DNA of 64,000 nt from positions 1 to 64,000 of the forward strand of contig CAYYYW010000003.1 in the NCBI GenBank assembly GCA_964476245.1, written 5' to 3'. The translations under genes were made by a program, and so were the position numbers. The notes under the pieces were generated by a model, which ran no database searches, was not told the origin of the DNA, and saw only the letters and a program-made list of their open reading frames with translations. This document shows, piece by piece, positions 1 to 7,594 of the stretch; position 1 is the first letter of the stretch; every line of letters starts with the position of its first letter. Origin of the DNA: CAYYYW01 sp964476245. Its GTDB lineage: Bacteria > Patescibacteriota > Microgenomatia > UBA1406 > HO2-37-13b.

Positions 1-89
1 CATTTAACCGTTTTTGATAAAATAGTTTCGAGCGAATTTGTATATTCGCACCCAATTTTAAAAAAGCTTAGTTCTAGCGTTAACGAGAA

Positions 90-161
90 GCGGGCGTAGT
101 TTACCGGTAAAATGTCTCCTTGCCAAGGAGAAGACAGAGGGTTCAATTCCCTTCGCCCGCT
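90..161 (+). tRNA. tRNA-Gly (GCC)
   Basis: A full cloverleaf can be drawn by eye. The acceptor stem is GCGGGCG/CGCCCGC, the anticodon stem is TCTCC/GGAGA around the loop TTGCCAA (anticodon GCC), and the T arm is GAGGG-TTCAATT-CCCTT. The discriminator is T and it is followed by CAC, so CCA is not encoded here. A degenerate copy of the same gene starts three bases downstream, and that copy does end in CCA. Confidence 0.95.
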
Positions 162-164
162 CAC

Positions 165-298
165 TTTACCGGTAAAATGCCCCGCCAACGGCGGGGAAAC
201 AGAGGGTTTCCCGCTTCACAAAGTTTCGCGGGATTAACTAACAGTAATCGCTCGTAATAACTCGTAAACTGTTAGTTGAACAATTCCCTTCGCCCGCT
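165..298 (+). pseudogene. tRNA-Gly-like broken copy with hairpin inserts
   Basis: Positions 165-179 repeat the D-arm segment of tRNA-Gly (100-114) exactly. The anticodon arm is then replaced by a perfect hairpin, CCCCGCC-AAC-GGCGGGG at 180-196, which has no usable anticodon. ACAGAGGGTT of the T arm follows (199-208), then a 72-bp insert (209-280), then the last 18 bases of tRNA-Gly (281-298) and an encoded CCA (299-301). The insert holds two hairpins, with arms TCCCGC/GCGGGA and about 10 bp of TAACTAACAG/CTGTTAGTTG. The 5' acceptor strand is missing. It cannot be a decoding tRNA; it is either a relic or an unknown tRNA-like RNA. Confidence 0.8.
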
Positions 299-406
299 CC
301 AAAATACTTTGTAAGAAAATTTTCACACCGCATCTAAACTGCCTTTTTTACTAGATACGTCAATATAAAAATGAAAACACTAGCAAGAACAACTATCATC
401 AAATCC

Positions 407-437
407 TTCAGCTATTTTTCAGCTGATGGAATATAAT
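407..437 (+). promoter_or_regulatory. Direct-repeat operator and -10 box of the response-regulator gene
   Basis: TTCAGCT occurs at 407-413 and again at 418-424, an 11-bp spacing typical of OmpR/PhoB-family binding sites. TATAAT lies at 432-437, eight bases before the ATG at 446, so the transcript would be leaderless. The same 11-bp repeat stands upstream of the exporter operon (2442-2459). Autoregulation by the adjacent regulator is inferred. Confidence 0.6.
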
Positions 438-445
438 ATTTGTTT

Positions 446-1120
446 ATGAGAATACTAATTGTTGAGGACGAACACCGTATTGCCAACACAATAAAAAAAG
501 GTCTGGAGCAAGAACGATATGCAGTTGACGTCGCATATAATGGAACAAACGGGTTTGATCTTGCCTCAACTGAAGAATACGACCTTATCATTCTTGACCT
601 CTTGCTTCCCGAAATGGATGGTATCACTATCTGTAAAGAACTTCGAAAAAACAGGATTCATACACCGATTTTAATGTTAACCGCTAAAGGACAAATTCAA
701 GACAAAGTCCTTGGATTAGATTCTGGAGCTGATGATTATTTAACCAAGCCATTTTCATTTGAAGAATTATTGGCCCGAATCCGAGCTCTTACCCGACGAC
801 CAAAACCATCCTTTAACTCAACATTAACGGTGGCTGATTTACATCTTGATCCAAAATTATTTCAAGTAGAACGCGACGGAAAAATTATTAAACTTACTAA
901 TAAAGAGTTTTCCTTACTGGAATATCTGATGCGAAATGCCGACAAAACTCTTACCAAGGATAAAATTATTAGTCATGTTTGGAATTATGACGCTGACATT
1001 CTTATTAATACCGTAGAGGTTTATATCAGAAACTTACGAAAAAAAATTGATGCCCCTTTTAAAAATAAAAAACCATTCATTCAAACTATTAGAGGTTTTG
1101 GTTATAAAATTAGCAGTTAA
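446..1120 (+). CDS. OmpR/PhoB-family response regulator
   Basis: This is a two-domain transcription factor that accepts phosphate from the sensor kinase encoded next door. The N-terminal receiver domain (about residues 1-115) has the acidic pair after MRILIVED, the phosphorylated Asp51 in LIILDLLLPEMDG, switch Thr79 and Lys101. The C-terminal winged helix (about 130-224) ends in the typical TIRGFGYKI. A TTG six bases upstream is also open, but ATG 446 fits the family start and sits eight bases after a TATAAT box. No Shine-Dalgarno sequence is seen. The kinase follows after 43 bases. The 11-bp-spaced TTCAGCT repeat before this gene and before the exporter operon is the likely binding site of this protein. 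Family assignment is secure; the signal sensed is unknown. Confidence 0.95.
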   Translation: MRILIVEDEHRIANTIKKGLEQERYAVDVAYNGTNGFDLASTEEYDLIILDLLLPEMDGITICKELRKNRIHTPILMLTAKGQIQDKVLGLDSGADDYLTKPFSFEELLARIRALTRRPKPSFNSTLTVADLHLDPKLFQVERDGKIIKLTNKEFSLLEYLMRNADKTLTKDKIISHVWNYDADILINTVEVYIRNLRKKIDAPFKNKKPFIQTIRGFGYKISS

Positions 1121-1163
1121 CATAAATTGGTAGTTTTAACATTTAACATTTAAGATTTTTAGT

Positions 1164-2204
1164 ATGTTTCATTCAGCCCGTCTAAAACTTACCGCTTGGT
1201 ACCTTTTGATCATCATGGTTATTAGCTTGATGTTTAGCTTGGTAATTTACAAAGGGCTCTCAAACGAAATTGAAAGATTTGAACGGACGCAACGCTTTCG
1301 CATAGAGCAAAGATTACAAGAAGGTGGATTTCCCCTTCCGGATGAGCGATTGCGCCGTTTTCCAAGTCAAATGCCTACCGCCAATCCTGAACTCCTTAAG
1401 GAAACAAAACAGCGGATTCTTCTCATGCTTATTGTCATTAACTTGGGAATTTTGCTAACATCAGGAGGACTCGGATACATCCTTGCCGGAAGAACTCTCG
1501 CCCCGATTAAAGACATGATGGATAAACAAAACCAATTCATTAGTGATGCCTCTCATGAATTTCGCACTCCTCTCACTTCTCTCAGAACGGCCATGGAAGT
1601 TGCTTTAAGAAATAAAAATCTATCATTGCCGAGTTCCAAAAAAATAATCAAAGAAAGCATTACCGAAGTTAAAAAACTTCAGTCAATATCAGAAGGATTA
1701 TTGCAACTTACTCAATATCAAAAACCAAACAACAACCTACAATTTACAAAAGTTATTTTATCAGAATTAGCAGAAGAAGCAATTAAAAAGATTGACCCCC
1801 TGGCAAAACAAAAAAATATTTCCATCAATAGCAAAGTAGAAAAACAGGAAATTAATGGCAATAAATTTGGGCTGATTGATTTATTAGTTATCTTTTTGGA
1901 TAATGCGGTAAAGTACAGTTATAAAAATACTACCGTTACCATTACATCTCACAAAACTGACGGATTTATTATCTTGTCTGTTAAAGACCAAGGCGTGGGG
2001 ATTACCGAAAAAGATTTACCCCATATCTTTGACCGATTCTACCGAGCTGACTACGCTCGAACAAAAACAACCGAAGGAGGATATGGATTAGGTCTTTCTA
2101 TTGCTAAAAAAATCGTCGATGTCCATCATGGTTTAATTAACGTTGAAAGCAAACTTAAGAAAGGAACAACATTTTCCGTGCGGTTACCCATAAAACAAAC
2201 TTAG
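1164..2204 (+). CDS. Membrane sensor histidine kinase
   Basis: This is the sensor partner of the preceding regulator. It has one membrane segment near residues 11-31, a short outside loop of about 55 residues, and a second membrane segment near 85-108. The HisKA region follows with His131 in the H box SHEFRTPLTSL. The ATPase domain shows the N box (FLDNAVKYS), the G1 box (DQGVGI), the F box (FDRFYRAD) and the G2 box (GYGLGLSIAKKIV). The HAMP region looks very short. The outside loop is too small for a classic ligand-binding domain, so it may sense the membrane or the transporter it regulates, as kinases beside MacB-like exporters often do; that role is inferred. Confidence 0.94.
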   Translation: MFHSARLKLTAWYLLIIMVISLMFSLVIYKGLSNEIERFERTQRFRIEQRLQEGGFPLPDERLRRFPSQMPTANPELLKETKQRILLMLIVINLGILLTSGGLGYILAGRTLAPIKDMMDKQNQFISDASHEFRTPLTSLRTAMEVALRNKNLSLPSSKKIIKESITEVKKLQSISEGLLQLTQYQKPNNNLQFTKVILSELAEEAIKKIDPLAKQKNISINSKVEKQEINGNKFGLIDLLVIFLDNAVKYSYKNTTVTITSHKTDGFIILSVKDQGVGITEKDLPHIFDRFYRADYARTKTTEGGYGLGLSIAKKIVDVHHGLINVESKLKKGTTFSVRLPIKQT

Positions 2205-2246
2205 TCATTCTTCACAGCGGTGCCGAACTATCTGAAGTAATCTAGA

Positions 2247-2299
2247 AAACTTAATTAATTGATTAATTAAGTTTGTTATGTACAATCGTTTAATCAATT
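2247..2299. repeat. Dispersed two-hairpin AT-rich repeat, copy A
   Basis: An almost perfect palindrome with 13-bp arms (AACTTAATTAAT, a TG centre, then its complement) is followed by AATCG-TTTAATC-AATT. The same pair of palindromes occurs in inverted order near 15687-15736 and at 29639-29691. The 2205-2490 intergenic stretch otherwise holds another palindrome (2319-2347) and the exporter operator. Confidence 0.7.
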
Positions 2300-2318
2300 G
2301 AACATGGTCGTGGACCAC

Positions 2319-2347
2319 AAAGACTGTCTTTATTAAAGACAGTCTTT
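2319..2347. repeat. Perfect AAAGACTGTCTTT palindrome, copy 1
   Basis: The arms AAAGACTGTCTTT (2319-2331) and AAAGACAGTCTTT (2335-2347) are perfectly complementary around a 3-base centre. A second copy sits between convergent genes at 21377-21405. It may end transcription of the two-component operon, but here it is followed by an A-run rather than a T-run on this strand. Confidence 0.65.
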
Positions 2348-2441
2348 AAAAAAAGAAACGCATTTTCTGGGAAAAGAAAAGGGGAAAAGTGATAAAATAA
2401 ATAACCATGTCACCCGTAGGGTGGCAAAGGACCACGCAGGT

Positions 2442-2483
2442 TTCAGCTAATTTTCAGTTTTAATTTTTAAAATTTTATATATT
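2442..2483 (+). promoter_or_regulatory. Direct-repeat operator and -10 region of the exporter operon
   Basis: TTCAGCT (2442-2448) and TTCAGTT (2453-2459) are spaced 11 bp apart, as at 407-424. Candidate -10 boxes are TAAAAT at 2468-2473 and TATATT at 2478-2483; the latter is seven bases before the ATG at 2491. The shared element suggests that the response regulator controls this operon. Confidence 0.6.
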
Positions 2484-2490
2484 AATACAT

Positions 2491-3798
2491 ATGAATAATA
2501 TTCCAGGCGTAATAAAGATAAAAAAGCTGTTTGCTAAGATTTCTTTCAAGAAAAAAATTATTTTTGTCATTGTTCTGGCTGGTCTCGGCTTTTTTTTATT
2601 CTCAAAAGTTACCGGTTCTAAAAAAAATCAAGCACAATACCAGACAACTAAAGTAGAAAAAGGAACCCTTATTGTTTCTGTTAGCGGTTCGGGTCAAGTA
2701 TCAACTGCCAACAATGGAACTATTAGCACATTAGCCACTGGTGTCGTTTCCAAACTTTACGCCAAAGACGGTGATGAAGTAAAAACCGGCGATAAAATTG
2801 CTGAAATTGATTCAGATCTTAAAGGACAACAAAATGTCGCTTCCGCCTGGTCAAGCTACCAAAGCGCAAAAAATAATCTTGAAAACGCAAAAATCAGTTT
2901 GTACACCCTTCAGTCAGACATGTTTACCAATTGGAAAGAATTTTATGATAATGCCACCAATTCAACCTACCAAAATTCTGACGGAACACCGAATGAAACC
3001 AATCGATCGTTGGCAGAATTTCACATCTTAAATAATGATTGGTTAGCGACTGAAGCAAAATATAAAAACCAGCAAAACGTAGTTGCTCAGGCGCAAACTT
3101 CTCTTAATTCAGCCTGGCTCTCATATCAGCAAACTTCGCCCACTATTTATGCGCCCATATCAGGAATTATTTCTGGATTATCACTTCAAGAAGGTTCTGT
3201 AATTGTTGAATCAACCAATACTTCAAATAGCGCCCAAAGCGCCACTAAAATTGCCAATATTAAAACAAAGGCGCTGCCTATGGTCTCTGTTAATTTGACG
3301 GAAATTGATGTTCCTAAAATCAAACTCGGCAACAAAGCAACTATAAAGTTTGATGCTCTGCCTGACAAAACTTTTACAGGAAAAGTCATTAGTATCGATA
3401 CGGCCGGAACAGTTAGTTCGGGTGTGACAACTTATCCTGCCGTGATTCGTCTTGATACCGAATCAGACTCAATACTTTCTAATATGGCTGCCTCCGCCAA
3501 TATTATCACTGACACAAAAGATAATGCGTTGATTGTTCCCTTGGCTGTTGTGCAAAAACAAAGCGATGGTTCTTCATATGTTCGCCTGATGAAAAATGGC
3601 CAACCGCAAGAGACATCTGTTGAAATCGGACTTTCTTCCAGTTCTGAAGTTGAAATTACTTCAGGCTTGTCTGAAGGTGATATCGTCGTCACCAACGCCA
3701 TTCAATCAACTAATCAAAACCAACAGAATCAATCGCAATCGCCATTTGGAGGATTTGGTGGGAATTTTAGGATGGGCAGCGGCGGCGCACCTCATTAA
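2491..3798 (+). CDS. MacA/HlyD-like periplasmic-adaptor family protein
   Basis: This is a membrane-fusion (adaptor) protein of a MacAB-like exporter. It has an N-terminal membrane anchor at about residues 22-42. A biotinyl-lipoyl half then shows VSGSGQVS and LYAKDGDEVKTGDKIAEID, followed by a helical hairpin (about 110-205), the second lipoyl half (IYAPISGIISGLSLQEGSVI) and beta-barrel domains. The C-terminus is low-complexity, rich in Gln, Asn and Gly. The ABC ATPase and permease follow directly in one operon. In a cell thought to lack an outer membrane it would act on the outer face of the cytoplasmic membrane. The substrate is unknown. Confidence 0.9.
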   Translation: MNNIPGVIKIKKLFAKISFKKKIIFVIVLAGLGFFLFSKVTGSKKNQAQYQTTKVEKGTLIVSVSGSGQVSTANNGTISTLATGVVSKLYAKDGDEVKTGDKIAEIDSDLKGQQNVASAWSSYQSAKNNLENAKISLYTLQSDMFTNWKEFYDNATNSTYQNSDGTPNETNRSLAEFHILNNDWLATEAKYKNQQNVVAQAQTSLNSAWLSYQQTSPTIYAPISGIISGLSLQEGSVIVESTNTSNSAQSATKIANIKTKALPMVSVNLTEIDVPKIKLGNKATIKFDALPDKTFTGKVISIDTAGTVSSGVTTYPAVIRLDTESDSILSNMAASANIITDTKDNALIVPLAVVQKQSDGSSYVRLMKNGQPQETSVEIGLSSSSEVEITSGLSEGDIVVTNAIQSTNQNQQNQSQSPFGGFGGNFRMGSGGAPH

Positions 3799-3812
3799 AA
3801 GGTATAAATTCT

Positions 3813-4517
3813 ATGATTACCGCTAAGCATATTACTAAAATATATAAAATGGGCTCTGTGGAAACAATTGCTCTTTCCGATGTCTCGTTTGAAATTAAAA
3901 AAGGAGAGTTTGTTGCCATAATGGGTCCTTCGGGAAGCGGTAAATCAACATTAATGCATGTCTTGGGAGCCTTAGACCTACCAACAAATGGTGAATATAT
4001 TCTTGACGGAGAAAGCATTAATCAATTAGACGAAGATCGATTAGCCGAAATCAGGAACAAAAAAATTGGTTTTGTATTTCAGGCATACAATCTTCTTCCC
4101 CGTATCTCGGCCCTTCAAAATGTCATGCTCCCTATGATTTATGCGGGGATTGCCAAAGAGGAACGGGTTAAAAAGGCAGAAAAATATCTAAAACTTGTCG
4201 GCTTAGAAGATCGGATGTATCACGCACCAAACCAGCTATCTGGTGGTCAACAACAAAGAGTGGCCATTGCCCGAGCCCTTGTCATGAATCCCAGCATCAT
4301 CCTTGCCGACGAACCAACCGGTAATATTGCTTCCGTTCAAGCCCAAGAGATAATGCAAATTTTTCAGAAATTAAATAATGAAGGCCATACAATTATTATG
4401 ATCACTCACGAAGCAGACATGGCCCATTATGCGAAACGAATCATTCATGTTAAAGACGGAAAAATCGTTGAACACGAAAACAATCACTTAAAAAGGAAAT
4501 TAAAACTTAAAAACTAA
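3813..4517 (+). CDS. MacB/LolD-type ABC transporter ATPase
   Basis: This is the energising subunit of the exporter. Walker A is GPSGSGKS (residues 38-45), the Q-loop Gln is at about 90 (FQAYNLL), the signature is LSGGQ (142-146), Walker B is ILADEP (about 163-168) and the switch His is near 199. After Walker B the family usually has GNLDS; here the sequence is GNIASVQ, so the D-loop Leu-Asp is replaced by Ile-Ala. The gene lies 14 bases after the adaptor and 2 bases before the permease, a tight operon. The family is certain. The D-loop change could alter coupling between the two ATP sites. Confidence 0.93.
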   Translation: MITAKHITKIYKMGSVETIALSDVSFEIKKGEFVAIMGPSGSGKSTLMHVLGALDLPTNGEYILDGESINQLDEDRLAEIRNKKIGFVFQAYNLLPRISALQNVMLPMIYAGIAKEERVKKAEKYLKLVGLEDRMYHAPNQLSGGQQQRVAIARALVMNPSIILADEPTGNIASVQAQEIMQIFQKLNNEGHTIIMITHEADMAHYAKRIIHVKDGKIVEHENNHLKRKLKLKN

Positions 4518-4519
4518 AT

Positions 4520-5740
4520 ATGGACTTTGATCTTATTTTAGAATCAATCAAAACGTTGACTGTTAATAAAACGCGCACTGGCCTAGCTATCCTTGGAATT
4601 ATTATTGGTATCGGTAGCGTTATCGCTCTCGTGTCTTTAGGTCAAGCCAGCCAGCAGGCAATTCAATCAAGTATCCAATCTTTAGGATCAAATTTATTAA
4701 CGGTCAGACCAGGCGCCACTGACCAAGGAGGAGTAAGAGGCGCGGCTGGCGGCAGAACTTCTCTTACCTTAGACGATGCTAAAGAAATTGCCGCCTCTTC
4801 TCAAATTACCACCATCAGTCAAGTTTCACCCGAGCTTGAAAGGAGAACACAGGTAATCACCGGCGGAAACAATACCAATACTCAAGTCGTCGGGGTTGCG
4901 CCCGCCTACGCCGATGTTCATAAAGTAACAATTACTTCAGGAAGTTTTATCAGCCAATACGATATTGATGGCATGGCAAAGGTAACGGTGTTGGGTCCTC
5001 AAGTAGTCACCGACCTATTTGGTGAGGGCGCCAATCCCATAGGACAAACTATACGAATCAATGGTCAAATGTTAACTATTATCGGCGTCACCGAATCTAA
5101 AGGCGGAAGCGGATTTATGAATCAAGACGACATTATCTATGTACCATTAACTACCGCCCAAAAACAATTGTTTGGTGTTAACTATTTAAGCACCATTGCT
5201 CTTGAAGCTAAAAGTCCTGATGTTATGGTTAATGCCCAAAATGAGGTTGGATATTTATTACTCGCCCGCCATCGGTTAAGCGACCCTTCCCAGGCAGATT
5301 TTTCGATTATGTCACAACAGGATATTTTAAATATGGCTTCATCAACAACAGAAACATTTACTGCTTTGTTGTCCGGAATTGCCGCCATTTCACTCCTGGT
5401 TGGCGGTATTGGAATTATGAATATTATGTTAGTTACCGTCACCGAAAGGACGCGTGAAATTGGCCTTAGAAAGGCATTGGGCGCCAAGAAAAAAGTAATA
5501 ACATTGCAGTTTTTAACCGAAGCAATTATTTTAACATTCAGCGGTGGAACCATCGGCACCATTGTTGGGGTTGTTGCTTCTTATTTTATATGTAATCTTA
5601 TAAACTTTCCTTTTATCTTGTCCCCATCAGCGATCATTCTCGCTTTTGTCGTGTCGGCAGGAATTGGCATAATATTTGGTTGGTACCCGGCTCAAAGAGC
5701 CGCTAATTTACAACCAATAGAGGCGTTGAGATATGAATAA
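4520..5740 (+). CDS. MacB-like ABC transporter permease (FtsX family)
   Basis: This is the membrane subunit of the exporter. One N-terminal membrane helix lies near residues 20-42, followed by the MacB periplasmic-core-type domain (about 50-260). Three C-terminal helices include the FtsX signature GGIGIMNIMLVTVTERTREIGLRKALGA near 300-325. The length of 406 residues matches soluble-domain-bearing MacB permeases without a fused ATPase. It probably works with the upstream adaptor and ATPase to expel a peptide, lipid or antibiotic-like compound. The substrate is not visible from sequence. Confidence 0.93.
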   Translation: MDFDLILESIKTLTVNKTRTGLAILGIIIGIGSVIALVSLGQASQQAIQSSIQSLGSNLLTVRPGATDQGGVRGAAGGRTSLTLDDAKEIAASSQITTISQVSPELERRTQVITGGNNTNTQVVGVAPAYADVHKVTITSGSFISQYDIDGMAKVTVLGPQVVTDLFGEGANPIGQTIRINGQMLTIIGVTESKGGSGFMNQDDIIYVPLTTAQKQLFGVNYLSTIALEAKSPDVMVNAQNEVGYLLLARHRLSDPSQADFSIMSQQDILNMASSTTETFTALLSGIAAISLLVGGIGIMNIMLVTVTERTREIGLRKALGAKKKVITLQFLTEAIILTFSGGTIGTIVGVVASYFICNLINFPFILSPSAIILAFVVSAGIGIIFGWYPAQRAANLQPIEALRYE

Positions 5741-5830
5741 AATCCTAAATTATGAATTAAAAATTTTAAATTTTAAAACGTTTAATATTTAAATTTTATT
5801 TGTGATTTGTAATTTACAATTTAGGATTTT
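5739..5830. repeat. AT-rich inverted repeat between the permease and the DUF5666 gene
   Basis: AAAATCCTAAATT at 5739-5751 and its perfect complement at 5818-5830 enclose an AT-rich stretch of about 65 bases. A long hairpin could form in the mRNA between the permease and the next gene, damping read-through or protecting the upstream message. Its left arm starts inside the permease stop codon. Confidence 0.6.
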
Positions 5831-5851
5831 TACAAAGGGGGTGAATGATGA

Positions 5852-6280
5852 ATGAAAAATAATTATTTAATAACAGTTGTTTTAGTTTTAGTCTTCGCCG
5901 GAGTTGGGTTTTTTGCCGGTATGAAATATCAGGAAAGTAAACAACCTTCTTTTCCTAGACAATTTGCTGGAGCACTAGGATCAAGAACAGACGCTGGACA
6001 GTTACAAGGAAACCGCGCGGGTTTTCGTCCGGTAAACGGAGAAATTATAAGTGCTGATGATAAATCAATCACGGTTAAACTCCAAGATGGTGGCAGTAAA
6101 ATCGTCTTTTTTTCTGATAAAACAGCAATTAATAAAGCGGCTGAGGGAACAAAAAGCGATTTAAAAACAGGAGAACGTGTGGTTGTCTTTGGTCAGGAAA
6201 ATTCAGACGGAAGCGTTACTGCACAGAGCATACAGCTTAATCCTATGTTACGAGGTGCTACCGATGGTATCCCAAGATAA
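5852..6280 (+). CDS. Membrane-anchored DUF5666-like protein
   Basis: This small exported protein has an N-terminal membrane anchor (about residues 4-22). A small beta domain of DUF5666/OB type follows, with GEIISADDKSITVKLQDGG and, near the end, GSVTAQSIQLNP. Two earlier in-frame or near-frame ATGs exist, but ATG 5852 is preceded by a strong AAAGGGGGTG Shine-Dalgarno about 9-10 bases away, and the ATG at 5845 runs into a stop within a few codons. It is the last gene of the exporter group and is followed by a strong terminator. It may be an accessory extracytoplasmic factor for the exporter; that is inferred from position only. Confidence 0.75.
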   Translation: MKNNYLITVVLVLVFAGVGFFAGMKYQESKQPSFPRQFAGALGSRTDAGQLQGNRAGFRPVNGEIISADDKSITVKLQDGGSKIVFFSDKTAINKAAEGTKSDLKTGERVVVFGQENSDGSVTAQSIQLNPMLRGATDGIPR

Positions 6281-6350
6281 TTTCCAACAAATATCTTTTT
6301 TTCCAGCTTTAAGTATTTTTTCAGTTTAAGATATTGTAATTCATTATTAG

Positions 6351-6380
6351 CAGCGCCTAGTTTACCCTAGGCGCTGTTTT
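6351..6380 (+). terminator. Rho-independent terminator of the exporter operon
   Basis: A perfect 10-bp stem, CAGCGCCTAG/CTAGGCGCTG with the loop TTTACC, is followed at once by TTTTG. It lies 70 bases after the DUF5666-like gene and closes the 446-6280 gene group. The remaining bases to 6562 hold only degenerate palindromic sequence. Confidence 0.9.
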
Positions 6381-6562
6381 GTATTTATTCTTTATACATC
6401 AATAGAATTATTGCGTAATAACAGAATTTTGCCGCCACGAAGCTTTAATGCGCTCGCCTTACCCACCTTTACTAAGCGTAGTCGAAGCACCCGCGGCCAG
6501 TGTTCCGCTTCCTCTTCATGATCTGCGAAGCACTCGGGTCTGGAATTTTTTAATCCTGATAG

Positions 6563-7033
6563 TTATCTCGTTTCCAGTCTTTCGCCTAAGGTATTGCTGG
6601 GTATATAAACCAATACATCTACGCCTTTTATCTCAATCATTTCATAGGTTTCTTTTAACATCAGAGTAAAATTACCACTTTTCTTGAGATATTTACTTTT
6701 GAATTCCTGATAATTTCGGATTTTAAAATCGGGAGCACCTCTTTGCGGCCGGGTCGGATCTGGGAATCTTATTTTAATAAGTTTTAATAAACCTACCGTT
6801 GTCTTTATGGGTTTATGAAATAAATAAGTGTGACCGGTTTTAGCTGTTTCCTTGTCTACTTCATTTCCCATAGATCGGGCAATAGCGTTAAGGGAATTAA
6901 ATTCATGGCTATTTTTTGCAAAAATGGCAACATAATCAATAACTACTTCAACATTTTCTGCATTATTTCTTATCGTTTCTAAACCGCGCTTTATAAGATA
7001 ATCCAAAATATTCCCTAATTCTATTTTATTCAT
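6563..7033 (-). CDS. Conserved-looking hypothetical protein
   Basis: I do not recognise this 156-residue protein. It looks soluble and mixed alpha/beta, with no signal peptide or membrane segment. The C-terminal half is basic and aromatic, with RFPDPTRPQRGAPDFKIRNY as the most motif-like stretch, and the end reads as a beta-strand followed by a short tail. A TAGAAT box lies about seven bases before the ATG on the minus strand, matching the leaderless pattern of this genome. Neighbours are an unrelated terminator and tRNA genes, so context gives no function. Codon use resembles that of neighbouring genes, so it is probably real. Confidence 0.65.
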   Translation of the reverse strand: MNKIELGNILDYLIKRGLETIRNNAENVEVVIDYVAIFAKNSHEFNSLNAIARSMGNEVDKETAKTGHTYLFHKPIKTTVGLLKLIKIRFPDPTRPQRGAPDFKIRNYQEFKSKYLKKSGNFTLMLKETYEMIEIKGVDVLVYIPSNTLGERLETR

Positions 7034-7107
7034 TTAAATATTCTATCAATTTAAGAAGTTATCGTCTAATTCTCCAGGATGCGGACTTCGTCTCGCCGAA
7101 GCTTCAA

Positions 7108-7135
7108 GAAGCTCGACTTCGCTCTTTCGAGCTTC
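7108..7135. repeat. GC-richer palindrome beside the tRNA-Ser locus
   Basis: GAAGCTCGA (7108-7116) and TCGAGCTTC (7127-7135) form a perfect 9-bp stem around a 10-base loop. The surrounding 7080-7148 is full of CTTCG/CGAAG motifs of the kind seen in dispersed palindromic repeats elsewhere in this window. Confidence 0.6.
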
Positions 7136-7148
7136 GTCGAAGCGAAGG

Positions 7149-7232
7149 CGGAGGGTACAGGATTCGAACCTGTGAGAGCTTGCGCTCACTAGTTTTCAAG
7201 ACTAGCGCCATAGTCCGCTCGGCCAACCCTCC
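7149..7232 (-). tRNA. tRNA-Ser (TGA)
   Basis: This is a type II tRNA on the minus strand. The acceptor stem is GGAGGGT/ACCCTCC with discriminator G, the anticodon loop is CTTGAAA (anticodon TGA) in a CTAGT/ACTAG stem, there is a long variable arm (TGAGCGCAAGCTCTC), and the T-loop is GGTTCGAATCC. CCA is not encoded (CCT follows). The first 36 bases of this gene are repeated exactly at 7325-7360. Confidence 0.96.
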
Positions 7233-7360
7233 TAGTTTTTCCCGCTTCGCTTTCAGCTTCGCGGGACTAATTCGACCTTCGCTAAAGTTTCGCTGTCGCT
7301 CAACTTTAAGCGGGTCTCATTGAGCAAGACTAGCGCCATAGTCCGCTCGGCCAACCCTCC
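7233..7360 (-). pseudogene. tRNA-Ser 5' half copy plus hairpin-rich spacer
   Basis: Positions 7325-7360 are identical to the 5' 36 bases of tRNA-Ser (7197-7232), stopping inside the anticodon. The 92 bases between the half and the intact gene hold a TCCCGC...GCGGGA hairpin whose arms and edges resemble the insert in the broken tRNA-Gly copy. They also hold an AAAGTT...AACTTT hairpin. On the transcribed strand the order is half-tRNA, spacer, whole tRNA. Confidence 0.8.
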
Positions 7361-7367
7361 AAAATTG

Positions 7368-7440
7368 AGGCGCAGAGGGGAATCGAACCCCTGCAGTAGC
7401 TGTTTTGCAGACAGCCGCGTTTCCACTTCGCCACTGCGCC
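7368..7440 (-). tRNA. tRNA-Cys (GCA)
   Basis: A cloverleaf is seen on the minus strand. The acceptor stem is GGCGCAG/CTGCGCC with discriminator T, the anticodon loop is CTGCAAA (GCA) in a GCTGT/ACAGC stem, and the T arm is AGGGG-TTCGATT-CCCCT. CCA is not encoded. It lies seven bases from the broken tRNA-Ser half and is the only tRNA in the window without its own broken copy. Confidence 0.95.
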
Positions 7441-7594
7441 ATTTTATGAGAATATTTTACCCTATTTTTATATAATTTACCTCACGAATTCATCAGTTAA
7501 GATGAAAGAATTACTAACTTATTGGTGTTTTAATTGAAAATTGATTAAAATAATAAAAAAGGAAGCATAAATTATAAGGATTGCCCACAAAAAT

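Noticed and set aside
165..298. A second functional tRNA-Gly with an intron
   Set aside because: The anticodon arm is replaced by a hairpin without an anticodon and the 5' acceptor strand is missing, so removing the insert would not restore a tRNA.
412..627. Minus-strand open frame opposite the response-regulator gene
   Set aside because: It is the complement of a clear response-regulator gene and of its operator, with no family features.
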